Shown here piece by piece: positions 50,137 through 58,692 of a DNA stretch of 64,000 bases (positions within the stretch are counted from its first letter, which is position 1; each line of letters starts with the position of its first letter). The DNA comes from F1-120-MAGs118 sp013360535 (lineage in GTDB: Bacteria; Planctomycetota; UBA1135; GCA-002686595), in NCBI GenBank assembly GCA_026647215.1, contig JAPKHC010000001.1, positions 310,001 through 374,000 on the forward strand, given 5' to 3'. The translations under genes and the position numbers were made by a program. A model generated the notes under the pieces. It worked only from the letters and a program-made list of their open reading frames with translations. It searched no databases and was not told where the DNA came from.

Positions 50137-51126
50137 GTGGACAATGGGCAGGGGCGACCGCGAAGATCAGCGCGCTTGAAGCCGCGCCTCTTCGCTCCGC
50201 CGCCGTTCCCCGACCACGAGCTCGTCGACTCCGGCGCGGGGGAGAAGCTCGAGCGCTTCGGCTCCTTCACGTTGCGCCGCCCCGACCCGCAGGCGCTCTG
50301 GCCGCGGCGTGCCGACGAGCGCGAGTGGGCGCGCGCCGATCTGGCCTTCGAGCGCGATCCCGATTCGGGCGGCAAGCGCGGGCGCTGGGTCGCGGGCCCG
50401 CGCGCGCGGCCGGAGCTTGCGCGAGCGGAGCCCGAGTGGACGATCCGCTGGCGCGGTGCGAGCTGCATCGTGCGGCCGACCCCGTTCAAGCACGTCGGCC
50501 TGTTCCCTGAGCAGGCCGCCAACTGGCAATTCGTGGCGGACGCGCGCGAGCGGCTTGGCGGCCCCGGCGAGCGTCCGCGGCTGCTCAACCTGTTCGGGTA
50601 CACCGGCATCGCGAGCATCGTCGCCGTGCAGGCGGGCTACGACGTCACGCATGTCGACGCCTCGAAGACGTCGCTGGCGTGGTTGAAGGAGAACGCGGCC
50701 GCTTCGGGCCTCGCCGACAACGCCCTCCGCGTGTTGCTCGACGATGCGCTGGCGTTTGCGCGCCGCGAAGTGCGCCGGGGCTCGCGGTACCACGCGATCC
50801 TCGTCGACCCGCCGCACTTCGGGCGCGGCCCCAAGGGCGAGACGTGGCAGTTCGAGGACCACATGACGCCGCTGGTCGAGGCGCTGCGCGAGCTCGCGGC
50901 GGAACGTGCGTTCCTCGTACTCTCGACCTACGCCATCGGCTTCTCGCCGCTGTCGTTCCACAACCTGCTCGGGGCCCTCGGGCCGGGCCGCATCGACTCC
51001 GGCGAGCTCGCGCTCCCCGAACGCGAGGCTCCCGGCCTCTCGCGGCGCTTCCTGCCCTGCGGCTTCTGCGCGCGCTGGTCGCGCGGCTTCGAGCCGCCGG
51101 CCGTGGAAGAGCTCGAGGCGCCGTGA
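50137..51126 (+). CDS. RlmI/RlmK-like class I RNA methyltransferase
   Basis: This 329-residue methyltransferase has RPTPFKHVGLFPEQAANW, the SAM motif LLNLFGYTGIASIVAVQAG, THVDASKTSLAWLKENAAASGL and the motif IV VDPPHFGRGPKGE, all typical of the COG1092/PF10672 group that methylates rRNA cytosine or guanine. The usual N-terminal PUA domain is absent; residues 30-110 form a different beta-rich segment. The start is a GTG; a TTG at 50176 is an alternative. Its stop overlaps the start of the RluA-family gene (GTGA), an RNA-modification pair. Confidence 0.82.
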   Translation: MDNGQGRPRRSARLKPRLFAPPPFPDHELVDSGAGEKLERFGSFTLRRPDPQALWPRRADEREWARADLAFERDPDSGGKRGRWVAGPRARPELARAEPEWTIRWRGASCIVRPTPFKHVGLFPEQAANWQFVADARERLGGPGERPRLLNLFGYTGIASIVAVQAGYDVTHVDASKTSLAWLKENAAASGLADNALRVLLDDALAFARREVRRGSRYHAILVDPPHFGRGPKGETWQFEDHMTPLVEALRELAAERAFLVLSTYAIGFSPLSFHNLLGALGPGRIDSGELALPEREAPGLSRRFLPCGFCARWSRGFEPPAVEELEAP

Positions 51127-51794
51127 CGCTCGAGGTGCTGTTCGCCGACAACCACCTGCTCGCCGTCGCCAAGCCCGCCGGCCTGCCGGTCGTGCCCGAC
51201 TCGAGCGGCGACGAGAGCCTCTACGACCAGGCGCGCGAGTGGATCCGACGCGAGTACGCCAAGCCCGGCGAGGTGTTCCTCGGCGTCGTGCACCGCCTCG
51301 ATCGTCCGGTGTCCGGCGTCGTGCTGTTCGCGCGCACGAGCAAGGCCGCCTCGCGCCTGTCCGAGCAGTTCCGCTCGCACTCGGTCCGCAAGCTTTACTT
51401 CGGCGTCAGCGCTTCCGCGCCGCGCGCCTCGGAGGGCGAGCTCGTCCAGTGGCTGACCAAGGACGAGGCCCGCAACGTCGTCAGCGCATCCTCGACTGAG
51501 CGCAGCGGCTCCCAACGTTCGGTCACTCGCTGGCGGCTCGCGGGGAACGACTCGCGCTTCTTCCACCTCGATCTGGAGCCGTCGACGGGGCGTCCGCACC
51601 AATTGCGGGTCGCGGCGGCCTCGCTCGGGTGTCCCTTGCTCGGGGACCTCAAGTACGGCGCGGCGGTTCCGCTTCCTGACCAGAGTGTCGGACTTCACGC
51701 GGCGCTGCTCGAAGTGGATCACCCGACGCTGAAGACCCGAGTCGTCGTTCGCGCGCCGGTGCCGGAGCGTGACTGGTGGCACTGGCGTCGGTGA
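51123..51794 (+). CDS. RluA-family pseudouridine synthase (second copy)
   Basis: This 223-residue enzyme opens LEVLFADNHLLAVAKPAGLPVV and has the catalytic VVHRLDRPVSGVVLFART with its Asp, RKLYFGV and PSTGRPHQLRVAAASLGCPLLGD. It is distinct from the RluA-family gene at 15221, so the genome carries at least two. Lacking an S4 domain, it cannot be assigned to a specific rRNA or tRNA site. It is translationally coupled to the methyltransferase through a GTGA overlap. Confidence 0.88.
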   Translation: MTLEVLFADNHLLAVAKPAGLPVVPDSSGDESLYDQAREWIRREYAKPGEVFLGVVHRLDRPVSGVVLFARTSKAASRLSEQFRSHSVRKLYFGVSASAPRASEGELVQWLTKDEARNVVSASSTERSGSQRSVTRWRLAGNDSRFFHLDLEPSTGRPHQLRVAAASLGCPLLGDLKYGAAVPLPDQSVGLHAALLEVDHPTLKTRVVVRAPVPERDWWHWRR

Positions 51795-51881
51795 CGCGTC
51801 CGCGCGAAGGGGCTGGACGCCGCAGCCTCGTTGCGACTCCGCCACTCCCTGTGCGCCGCGACGGCGCGAGCCTGGAGCGCC

Positions 51882-52928
51882 TCAACTCTCGAGGGCGAGC
51901 TCGAGCTGTTTCCAGGCCGGGCGCCAGGCGAGGCCGAGGTTGAGGATCTTCTGCACGAGCATCGGATAGGGGACGCCGCCGGCCTTGGCGGAGTCGGCGA
52001 AGTCCTCGTCGCGAGCGAGGTCGGGGTTCGCATTGGCCTCGATGACCCAGACCTTGCCTGCGGCGTCGAGACGCAGGTCGATGCGCGCGTAGCCGGAGAG
52101 CGAGAGCGCGCGGTAGACGGCAGTGCACGTCCGCACGATGTCGCGTTCGACCTCGGGCGGGAGGTTCTCGGCCGGTCCGGTGCGGATGCCGCGCTTGCGC
52201 TGGTAGGCGGCGCTCCACTTGACGCGCTCGGTGGCGATGCGCGGCTGGTCCTCGGGCCAGTCGTTGAAGGTCATCTCCCAGATGGGGAAGTGCTCGGCCC
52301 GCGCGTTGCCGATCAGTCCGACATACAGCTCGCGCCCCTCGATGTACTCCTCGGCGAGCACGTCGGTCTCGTAGGTCTCGTGCATGTAGCGCACGCGTTC
52401 GAGCAGCTTGTCGGGTGCGTGGACGATCGAAGCCTGCGAGATGCCGAGCGAGGCGTCCTCGACGGCTGACTTCACGAGCAAGGGAAAGCGCGCGTTGCGC
52501 GGGCAGCGGACCGGCGCGCCGTAGGGAAACGTCGTGCCTCGCGGCGTGCGGATCCTGTGCCACGAGAGGATCTTCTTCGTCAGCACCTTGTCGTGGGCGA
52601 GCATCAGGCCGCGCGGGTTGCAGCCCGTGTAGGCGCGCCGCATCAGCTCGATGAAGCTGATCACCGCCTGTCCGTAGAGCGCGACCCCGTGGAATTCCTC
52701 GAGCACGTTGAAGGTCACGTGCGGATTGAACTCGTCGAAGGCCGTGCGCAACACTTGCAGGTCGTCGTGCACGCCGACAGGGCGAGCCTCGTGGCCCAGC
52801 TCCTCGAGCGCCGAGAGGATGTCGTGCTCGGTCCGCCACGGCACGATCGTCGGGCCCGTGCGCGCCGAGCGGTCGTCCGGCGGCACGAGATCCTCGTGCA
52901 TCAGCACCAGCACGCGCAGTTTTCTCAT
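51882..52928 (-). CDS. D-Ala-D-Ala-ligase-like ATP-grasp ligase
   Basis: This 348-residue ATP-grasp protein has FNVLEEFHGVALYGQAVIS, RAYTGCNPRGLMLAHDKVLTK, LLVKSAVEDASLGISQ (ATP-binding Lys and Glu), LAEEYIEGRELYVGLIG and the metal-site VWVIEANANPDL. It resembles D-alanine-D-alanine ligases but is longer and lacks neighbouring peptidoglycan genes, so a peptide or amino-acid ligase is more likely than cell-wall Ddl. Its ATG overlaps the metallopeptidase stop (ATGA); the pair probably works on one substrate. Confidence 0.82.
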   Translation of the reverse strand: MRKLRVLVLMHEDLVPPDDRSARTGPTIVPWRTEHDILSALEELGHEARPVGVHDDLQVLRTAFDEFNPHVTFNVLEEFHGVALYGQAVISFIELMRRAYTGCNPRGLMLAHDKVLTKKILSWHRIRTPRGTTFPYGAPVRCPRNARFPLLVKSAVEDASLGISQASIVHAPDKLLERVRYMHETYETDVLAEEYIEGRELYVGLIGNARAEHFPIWEMTFNDWPEDQPRIATERVKWSAAYQRKRGIRTGPAENLPPEVERDIVRTCTAVYRALSLSGYARIDLRLDAAGKVWVIEANANPDLARDEDFADSAKAGGVPYPMLVQKILNLGLAWRPAWKQLELALES

Positions 52929-53962
52929 CGTGCGAGCCGGTGGTAGCCGGTGTGGAGGATGCGCATCGTGTGCACCGCGAGCAGCAGCGCGGCGTCCAGT
53001 CTGGCCGCGGCGGGCCGGGAGTCAACGACCAGATGCAGCTCGCGCGCCCGTTGGGCCATGTCGTGCAACACCTGCTCGACGGTGTAGGCGGGCGCGTCGC
53101 TCCAACGCGACAGTGCCGCGACGAACTCAGGTCGCTGCGCGCGCAGGAACGCCGCGGCCGAGCGCCTTCGATCGCCTGGGAGCGCCCGCGCGAACAGGCG
53201 CCTCAGGCCACGGTCGAAGGCGTAGGGCATCCGGGCGCGATACCGCTCGCGTTTCGCCGTGTAGTGCTCGCGCAGCGTCGTTCCGTTGTCCTCGAGCGCC
53301 TCCGTGCGCTCCCGCAACCGCACCGGTGGCCGCTTTCCGCCGATGCGCGCTGCCAGCTCTTCCATGTACTCGAGCTTGAGCAGCGCCGGCCAACCTCGGT
53401 AGCGCCAGCGCCAGACCTTGGGCGGCCCCAGCCACACCGCGAACGTCTCCGCGAAGTCCTCGGCCGGATGGCTCTGCGCGTACCAGTGGGGCAGGTGTTG
53501 CACGAAACTGCGGCTGTAGGGCTCGGGCTTGTAGTGCGGCTCGTAGGGCGCGCTCCACAGCCCGAACACCTCGCGCCAGCGCCGGGTCGTGTGCAGCTTG
53601 TAGGCGTTGTCGATCGCGTGTCCCGCCTCGTGGCGCAGCAGCTTGCCGAAGTTCCGTGCGTTGCCACCCTCGACGAAGCCGAGCATGCTGCGCTCGAGGC
53701 GTTCGAGCCGGGGATGGGCGAGGTAGAACGGAATCGCGACGCCCGGCACACCGTCGGGAGAGAACCACTCCGTCGAGAGCCACGCATGCGGCTGGAAGTG
53801 CCGCAGGCCGCGCTCGCGAAGCTCCTGTTGGAAGCGTTCGAGCCGCGCCGCCAGCGGCGTGCGCTCGAGATCGAGCCCAAGGTCGCAAAAGCGCAGGTCG
53901 AGAAGCCGCTCGTCGTCCCACTGCGTCCAGCGTAGGGGCCGGGCCCGAGCCTTGCGCTTCAT
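52925..53962 (-). CDS. Putative zinc metallopeptidase with HEAGH motif
   Basis: This 345-residue protein has FGKLLRHEAGHAIDNAYKL, an HExxH-type zinc site, followed about 55 residues on by SHPAEDFAETFAVWLG, which offers the third ligand. EWFSPDGVPGVAIPFYLAHPRL lies upstream. There is no signal sequence, so it would act in the cytoplasm. I do not recognise a named family. It starts within the stop of the anchored protein (53959-55545) and its stop overlaps the ATP-grasp start, making the middle gene of a tight three-gene operon. Confidence 0.7.
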   Translation of the reverse strand: MKRKARARPLRWTQWDDERLLDLRFCDLGLDLERTPLAARLERFQQELRERGLRHFQPHAWLSTEWFSPDGVPGVAIPFYLAHPRLERLERSMLGFVEGGNARNFGKLLRHEAGHAIDNAYKLHTTRRWREVFGLWSAPYEPHYKPEPYSRSFVQHLPHWYAQSHPAEDFAETFAVWLGPPKVWRWRYRGWPALLKLEYMEELAARIGGKRPPVRLRERTEALEDNGTTLREHYTAKRERYRARMPYAFDRGLRRLFARALPGDRRRSAAAFLRAQRPEFVAALSRWSDAPAYTVEQVLHDMAQRARELHLVVDSRPAAARLDAALLLAVHTMRILHTGYHRLAR

Positions 53963-55545
53963 CGCGCGAGCACCCGCACGACGATGTCGAGCGTCGGGTC
54001 ACAGGTCAGGCGCGGCTGCGCGGCGTCGTCTTTGCGGTCCTCGCCGATCGACCACAGCACGAGCGTGCCGTCGGCCTCCAGTCGTGTCGCGAAAGGAGCG
54101 CCACTGAAGGGATCGACTCGGCTCGCGGCCGCCGACCGGGCCGCGGCGGCACCCTCCAGCGTGGCGATGCGCGCGAGCTGCACCAGCTCCTTCAGCGCGG
54201 CGAGTTCGCCCCACGGATGGCGGCAACCGACTCCCGGCGGCATCAGCATGAAGTTGAAGACGTTCGAGCTGAGGGCGCTCCGCACCGCGGGCGCCGGGGA
54301 CCCTGCCGAGTACGGCGTGTTCTCGGCCCACTTGGCGTGCTCGGACCAGCTCTGGAAGCAGTCTGCGAGTTCCTGGTCCATCTGCAGCGAGGAGACCGGT
54401 CCGGCGGCGAACTCGTCGCTGCCGACGGTCCTCGCTCGGGAGGTCAGGCCGTCCTTTGCGCGCTGGAAGTCCCGTTCGATCAGGCGCAGCTCGCCAGGCA
54501 GCGAGGCGAGGTAGCGATCGCGAGGCTGCAGCCGCGCGAGGTGCGCATCGAGCTCGGCCGGAAGGTCGGCCGGGTCGAGCAGCACGAGGCACAGCGCCAC
54601 ACGCTCGAGCACCTGCAGCTCGGCCTCGCTCCAGGCCGCATAGCCTGTCACCCAGGTGGCGCCCTCCAGCGTCTCGCAGGCCGCCAAGGCCTTGCCAAGG
54701 TGAGCGCGTGCGGTCGCGACGTCCCCTCTCGCCGCGTGCACCACCGCGCTGTCGGCGAGTCGCCGCGCGGCCCACACCGCGCCAGCGAGCGCGGGGGTGG
54801 GGGCCGGGAGGTTCTCGCGCTCGAGGAGCTCGAACCAGCGCTCGGGGGGAGTCGCGACGGTGCTGTCGCACTCGAAGGCGTCGAGCGGGATCTTTTCGAT
54901 CGACTCACGCCACTCGACGACCAGCGCAAAGCAGTCGCGTCGGGCGAGCAGCTGCACGGGGCGGTCCTCGAGCTCGGCGCGCCAGTTGGCGAGCCGCATC
55001 TCGTCCCCGAGGACGTCGGGGTCCACGCCGGAGCACTCGGGCGCCGCCACCTGCGGGGCCAGGCTCGCCTCGGAGCCGATGCCGTAGTGCGGCAGGGTCC
55101 CGAACGCCTGACCGGGCAGTCCGAGCGTCCGGGCCGAGCCGCCGGGCAGTCGCGGAGGCAGCGTTTGTTGTCCGAAGGACTCCGCAAAGGCGCCGCTCAC
55201 GCGAGCGATCCAGTCCAGCGCAGTCAGTCGGCGCGCTGACGAGGCTGTCGCCGGGTTGGGCCGCGGGTTGGGATCTGGCTTCGTTTCGGAAGCGGTCTTT
55301 GCGGCGGTTCCTGCGGAGCCTGCGTCCGCGGCCTCGATTCGCGCCGGCTGTGGCTTGGGCAAGCGCGCGACCGTCGCCTCCACCTCGGCTCGAGCCGATT
55401 CGAGGTTCGAAGTCACCTTCCGAGCCAACGCCGCGTAGGCGACGACGAGCAACGCGAGCCAGATGCCGCCCGCGATGCCGATCCACCGCCAACGGCGGTG
55501 GCGTCCCCGCCATTCCGTTCGTTGGGTGGTCGGCGCCTCCGGCAT
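53959..55545 (-). CDS. Single-span membrane-anchored protein with C-terminal DPFSGxP..WSIG motif (paralog A)
   Basis: This 528-residue protein has a cytoplasmic basic N-terminus, one membrane span (about residues 22-42) and a large, mainly helical extracytoplasmic domain after an Ala/Pro/Lys linker. It ends SRVDPFSGAPFATR...LVLWSIGEDRKDD...LDIVVRV, a block shared with the proteins at 57272-58588 and 58693-59997. The function is unknown. The stop overlaps the metallopeptidase start (ATGA), so it heads that operon. Confidence 0.65.
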   Translation of the reverse strand: MPEAPTTQRTEWRGRHRRWRWIGIAGGIWLALLVVAYAALARKVTSNLESARAEVEATVARLPKPQPARIEAADAGSAGTAAKTASETKPDPNPRPNPATASSARRLTALDWIARVSGAFAESFGQQTLPPRLPGGSARTLGLPGQAFGTLPHYGIGSEASLAPQVAAPECSGVDPDVLGDEMRLANWRAELEDRPVQLLARRDCFALVVEWRESIEKIPLDAFECDSTVATPPERWFELLERENLPAPTPALAGAVWAARRLADSAVVHAARGDVATARAHLGKALAACETLEGATWVTGYAAWSEAELQVLERVALCLVLLDPADLPAELDAHLARLQPRDRYLASLPGELRLIERDFQRAKDGLTSRARTVGSDEFAAGPVSSLQMDQELADCFQSWSEHAKWAENTPYSAGSPAPAVRSALSSNVFNFMLMPPGVGCRHPWGELAALKELVQLARIATLEGAAAARSAAASRVDPFSGAPFATRLEADGTLVLWSIGEDRKDDAAQPRLTCDPTLDIVVRVLAR

Positions 55546-55819
55546 GCGCGCGATTGTAGGAGCCGCGCCCGGCCGAAGCGGATTCCCAATCTCGCGGAAT
55601 CGCCAAGGATCGACGGTCTGCCGAGCGCTTCCGAGAGCGCCGCTTCCGTCCGGCTGTCCCAAGTTGTCAAGGAGCGCCGCACGCGCGGCTTGGAGAGGTG
55701 CGAGCGGAGGCCGTTCGACCGGGACCTCGCGAGGAAGTTCGGGACCGTGACTTCCGAGCGCCCCCCTGGCGACGAATGCGAGTCGTCGAAGTGGGGCCTC
55801 CGCTCGCGCTGCGGCGAGC

Positions 55820-56728
55820 TCAGGAACTCGCTGCAGGTTCGGCGATCGGGGCCGCGCTCGCGGGAGCCGGAGCGGCCTTGGGCGGCGCCTGCGTCGGAGC
55901 CGTTGCCTCGGCGTCGTCCGCGCCGTCCGGCGCGTCGTCGGGGTCGTGCGAGCGCAGCTCCGCCGTCTTGAGGCAGGCGAGGATCGCCTCGCCGTGGGTC
56001 GCGAGCGTCGCGGGACCGAAGCCGCCGATCTCCGCCAGCGCACCGAGCGTGTCCGGGCGCCGGCGGGCGACAGCTTCGAGCTGGCGGTTGGTGAGTACGC
56101 GGTAGGCCGGGACGTCGAGCTCGCGGCGGCGCGTGTTGCGCCAGGCGCGCAGGACTTCCGCAGCGCGCTGGGACGGGCCGTCGAGCGGTTCTTGCTCGGC
56201 AGCGTTGTCGTCGACCGATGAATCGACGGCCGCTGCTTCTTGAGCTGCCGATTGGCGGGCGAGGCCATCACGTTCTTCCAAGTCCTCACCGTTCAGCGTG
56301 CCGTTCCGGTCGAGGTGGTTGCGTCGCGACTTGCCCTTCTCGGGAGCGCGCTTGCCCTCACGTTGCAGGCGCTTGCGCTCGGCGCGCTCGAGCTGCGCAA
56401 CTTCGGTGGGACTCAGGCGACGGATCTCGAGCGCTTCCAGGCTCGCCAGCCCGTCGTCTTCCGACTCGCGTTCCTCCCGCTCGCGCTCTTCGGCGTCGAG
56501 CCGGTCGAGGATCTCGTCGAGTTCCTCTTCGGTCGTGCGGCCGGCGCGCGGCGCGCTCGCGGTCCGGCGCCACTGAACGAAACAGCCCAAGTGCGGACGA
56601 TCCTCGAAGTGGAACAGGTACTCGCGCACCGCGGACGCGGGGCGTTCCTCGAGGGCGCGGACGAGCGGCGTGTCGTCGAACGTGCCGCGGACGGGGTCGA
56701 ACGGCAACTGGATCCAGCGTGCTTGCAT
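55820..56728 (-). CDS. HRDC-domain protein
   Basis: This 302-residue protein has an N-terminal domain (WIQLPFDPVRGTFDDTPLVRAL, then YLFHFEDRPHLGCFVQWR), a highly charged coiled segment (about residues 65-160, Glu/Arg-rich), and an HRDC domain at about 185-255: AEVLRAWRNTRRRELDVPAY, LTNRQLEAVARRRP, LAEIGGFGPATLATHGEAIL. HRDC usually sits at the end of RecQ helicases or RNase D; here it stands alone, so it may recruit such an enzyme to DNA or RNA. The C-terminus is Ala/Pro-rich. The 274 bases between it and paralog A hold no gene I can support. Confidence 0.78.
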   Translation of the reverse strand: MQARWIQLPFDPVRGTFDDTPLVRALEERPASAVREYLFHFEDRPHLGCFVQWRRTASAPRAGRTTEEELDEILDRLDAEEREREERESEDDGLASLEALEIRRLSPTEVAQLERAERKRLQREGKRAPEKGKSRRNHLDRNGTLNGEDLEERDGLARQSAAQEAAAVDSSVDDNAAEQEPLDGPSQRAAEVLRAWRNTRRRELDVPAYRVLTNRQLEAVARRRPDTLGALAEIGGFGPATLATHGEAILACLKTAELRSHDPDDAPDGADDAEATAPTQAPPKAAPAPASAAPIAEPAASS

Positions 56729-56859
56729 CGGTCGAAGTCTCCTTCTCTGCAGAGCACGACGCTCGGGCACCCTCGGCGGTATCACCTCATCCCGGATTTT
56801 TTTTCGCCCGCCCGCGCGATCGCTTGCGCCGCTCGCGCCCGCGCGCGATCTTCTTCGCC

Positions 56860-57261
56860 GTGACCGCCCGCTCGCCCCTCACCAAGCCCCAGCACGCCTT
56901 CCTCGCGCTGTACTTGATCGGCGCCGGCGGCATGGCCACGCTCGCGATCCAGCCCGAGCTCTTGCCCGACACCGCGCCGGCCTCGCACGACTCCTCGCTG
57001 CGCGGCCTGCTCGTCGCCGCCTCGATCCTGATGGCTTCGCTTTACGTCGGCGCCCTGCTCCGCAAGCGTTGGGTCCGCCCGCTGGCGCTCTTCCTGCATG
57101 GTCTGGTGGCCCTGATCGCGCTCGTGGGCCTGGTCTCGCTGCTCTTGGGCTCGCCGCTCTTCAGCGGCGAAGTCGCGGAGCTCGGCGCGAAGTTCGCCGT
57201 GCACGCGCTCCTCGCCGCCGCCTGGGCCTCACGCTGGCTGCGCGCACCGTTCGCGCGGTGA
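56860..57261 (+). CDS. Small four-span membrane protein of unknown function
   Basis: This 133-residue protein starts at a GTG and has four predicted membrane segments (about residues 12-31, 48-67, 74-97, 109-126). Short loops contain PELLPDTAPASHDSS. No family is recognised. It is divergent from the HRDC gene (131 bases) and converges on paralog B with a 10-base gap. Confidence 0.55.
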   Translation: MTARSPLTKPQHAFLALYLIGAGGMATLAIQPELLPDTAPASHDSSLRGLLVAASILMASLYVGALLRKRWVRPLALFLHGLVALIALVGLVSLLLGSPLFSGEVAELGAKFAVHALLAAAWASRWLRAPFAR

Positions 57262-57271
57262 CCAATCCGCG

Positions 57272-58588
57272 TCAGCGCGTGCGCAGCGCCATCGAGATGT
57301 CCGCCGCGGGGTCGCCGGCGTCGTCGGTGAGGTCGCGGCCGATGGACCAAACGAGAAGAGTCTCGTCCACGAGCCGCGTGCGCAGCGGATGGCGGTCGAA
57401 AGGATCGACTTGCGACGAGGCCCAGTCGATCGCCGCCTGCGGGCCGTCGCGGCGAGCGATCAGGAAGGCGTGGACGACCCTGCGGAGCGCGTCGAGCTCG
57501 AGCGCGCTCGCGTGCAACTTGTCGACGTTCTGCGTGAGCATCGCCGAGATCGTCTCCCAAGCGCGCGGGCTCCGATTCGGCCCGGGCCCGGGGTTGGTGT
57601 GCGCGCGTGCGTGCGCGAGCGAAGTCGCGATCGCCTGCAGGAAGAGCGTCTCCTCGTGGTCGAGCCACGCGTCGTTGCCGATCCAGATTGGCCCGGGCTC
57701 GAAACCGCCTTCGGTCTGCGCGCGCATCCACGTGATCGCCTGCAGGCCGGTCGTGCGCTCGGCCTGCCACGCGGCCTCGACCTCGGGCCACGGGTTGAAT
57801 TCGTCGGGCACGCTTTCGAACTCAGCGACGCCGACGTCGCCCGGCAATTCGCGCGCGACGAGGCTCAGCGTGCGCAGCCACGTGCGCTCACCTTCGAACA
57901 CGCACAACGCGACATGGAACGACGTTCGTGCGTCGAACGTGCGCAGCGCGCGCAACGCGAGGCGCAGTTTGGCGAGCGCGAGCTCGTGCTCGCCACGCGC
58001 CGCCGCGAGCCACGCCGACTCGCACAGCACGAGGTAGGCCTGCATGTGGCCCCACACCGGGAGCGCCGCCGCCACCGGCGGGTCCGTGTCGGTCTCCGAT
58101 CGCGGCGGGACGAGCCGGAACGAACCGTAAGTTGAGGCTTCGAGGGCGAGCGCGAGTTGCTTGCCGCGCATCGACTGGTCAGCGCGAAGGAGCTCGAGCC
58201 CACACTCGCGCAGGTCCATGCGTGCTTCGGCGTGTTCGTGCTCGTGGGCGACCGCCGCGAGTACGTCCTGCACCGGGCCCGACTGCATTTCCGCGAAGTA
58301 GCACGGTTCGTCCGGAGTGCCGGGCTTCTCTCGCGGCTCGGACTTCGCGATTTGCTCGAGCCACGCCGCCGGATCCTTGCCCTCGAGGCGCGCGCGCCCG
58401 GGCGGCGCCGGCGGATCGGTCGCGGCGATCTCGCGCTCGCGCACGACGCGTTCGTGAAGCACCGAGCGCGCGACGAACACCGCCGCCGTCGCGAGCACGC
58501 CGACGACCGCGAGCGCGATGCCAAGCCACTTCAGCAGGCTCCGGACGCCGCGTGGTCTGGATCTGGCGAGCGAGTCGGGCTCCATCAT
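57272..58588 (-). CDS. Single-span membrane-anchored protein with C-terminal DPF..WSIG motif (paralog B)
   Basis: This 438-residue protein has one membrane span (about residues 19-42), then PPGRARLEGKDPAAWLEQIAKSE, matching PGPARLEGEDPIAWLLAIEKAE in paralog C. A helical extracytoplasmic domain follows, and it ends SQVDPFDRHPLRTRLVDETLLVWSIGRDLTDDAGD. Shared features identify it as paralog of 53959-55545 and 58693-59997. The function is unknown. Confidence 0.68.
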   Translation of the reverse strand: MMEPDSLARSRPRGVRSLLKWLGIALAVVGVLATAAVFVARSVLHERVVREREIAATDPPAPPGRARLEGKDPAAWLEQIAKSEPREKPGTPDEPCYFAEMQSGPVQDVLAAVAHEHEHAEARMDLRECGLELLRADQSMRGKQLALALEASTYGSFRLVPPRSETDTDPPVAAALPVWGHMQAYLVLCESAWLAAARGEHELALAKLRLALRALRTFDARTSFHVALCVFEGERTWLRTLSLVARELPGDVGVAEFESVPDEFNPWPEVEAAWQAERTTGLQAITWMRAQTEGGFEPGPIWIGNDAWLDHEETLFLQAIATSLAHARAHTNPGPGPNRSPRAWETISAMLTQNVDKLHASALELDALRRVVHAFLIARRDGPQAAIDWASSQVDPFDRHPLRTRLVDETLLVWSIGRDLTDDAGDPAADISMALRTR

Positions 58589-58692
58589 CGCGCGGGATCG
58601 TAGCGCCGAGGTTTCGACGAGTCAGGAGCACTCGCAGAAGCGTTGCGCGTCCTTCGCGCCGGCTGCGAGCACGGCTCGCGCTCCACTCGCAA

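Noticed and set aside
55546..55819. An in-frame upstream extension of paralog A covering the gap to the HRDC gene
   Set aside because: The added sequence lacks similarity to paralogs B and C, whose N-termini begin just before the membrane span, as does the ATG at 55545.
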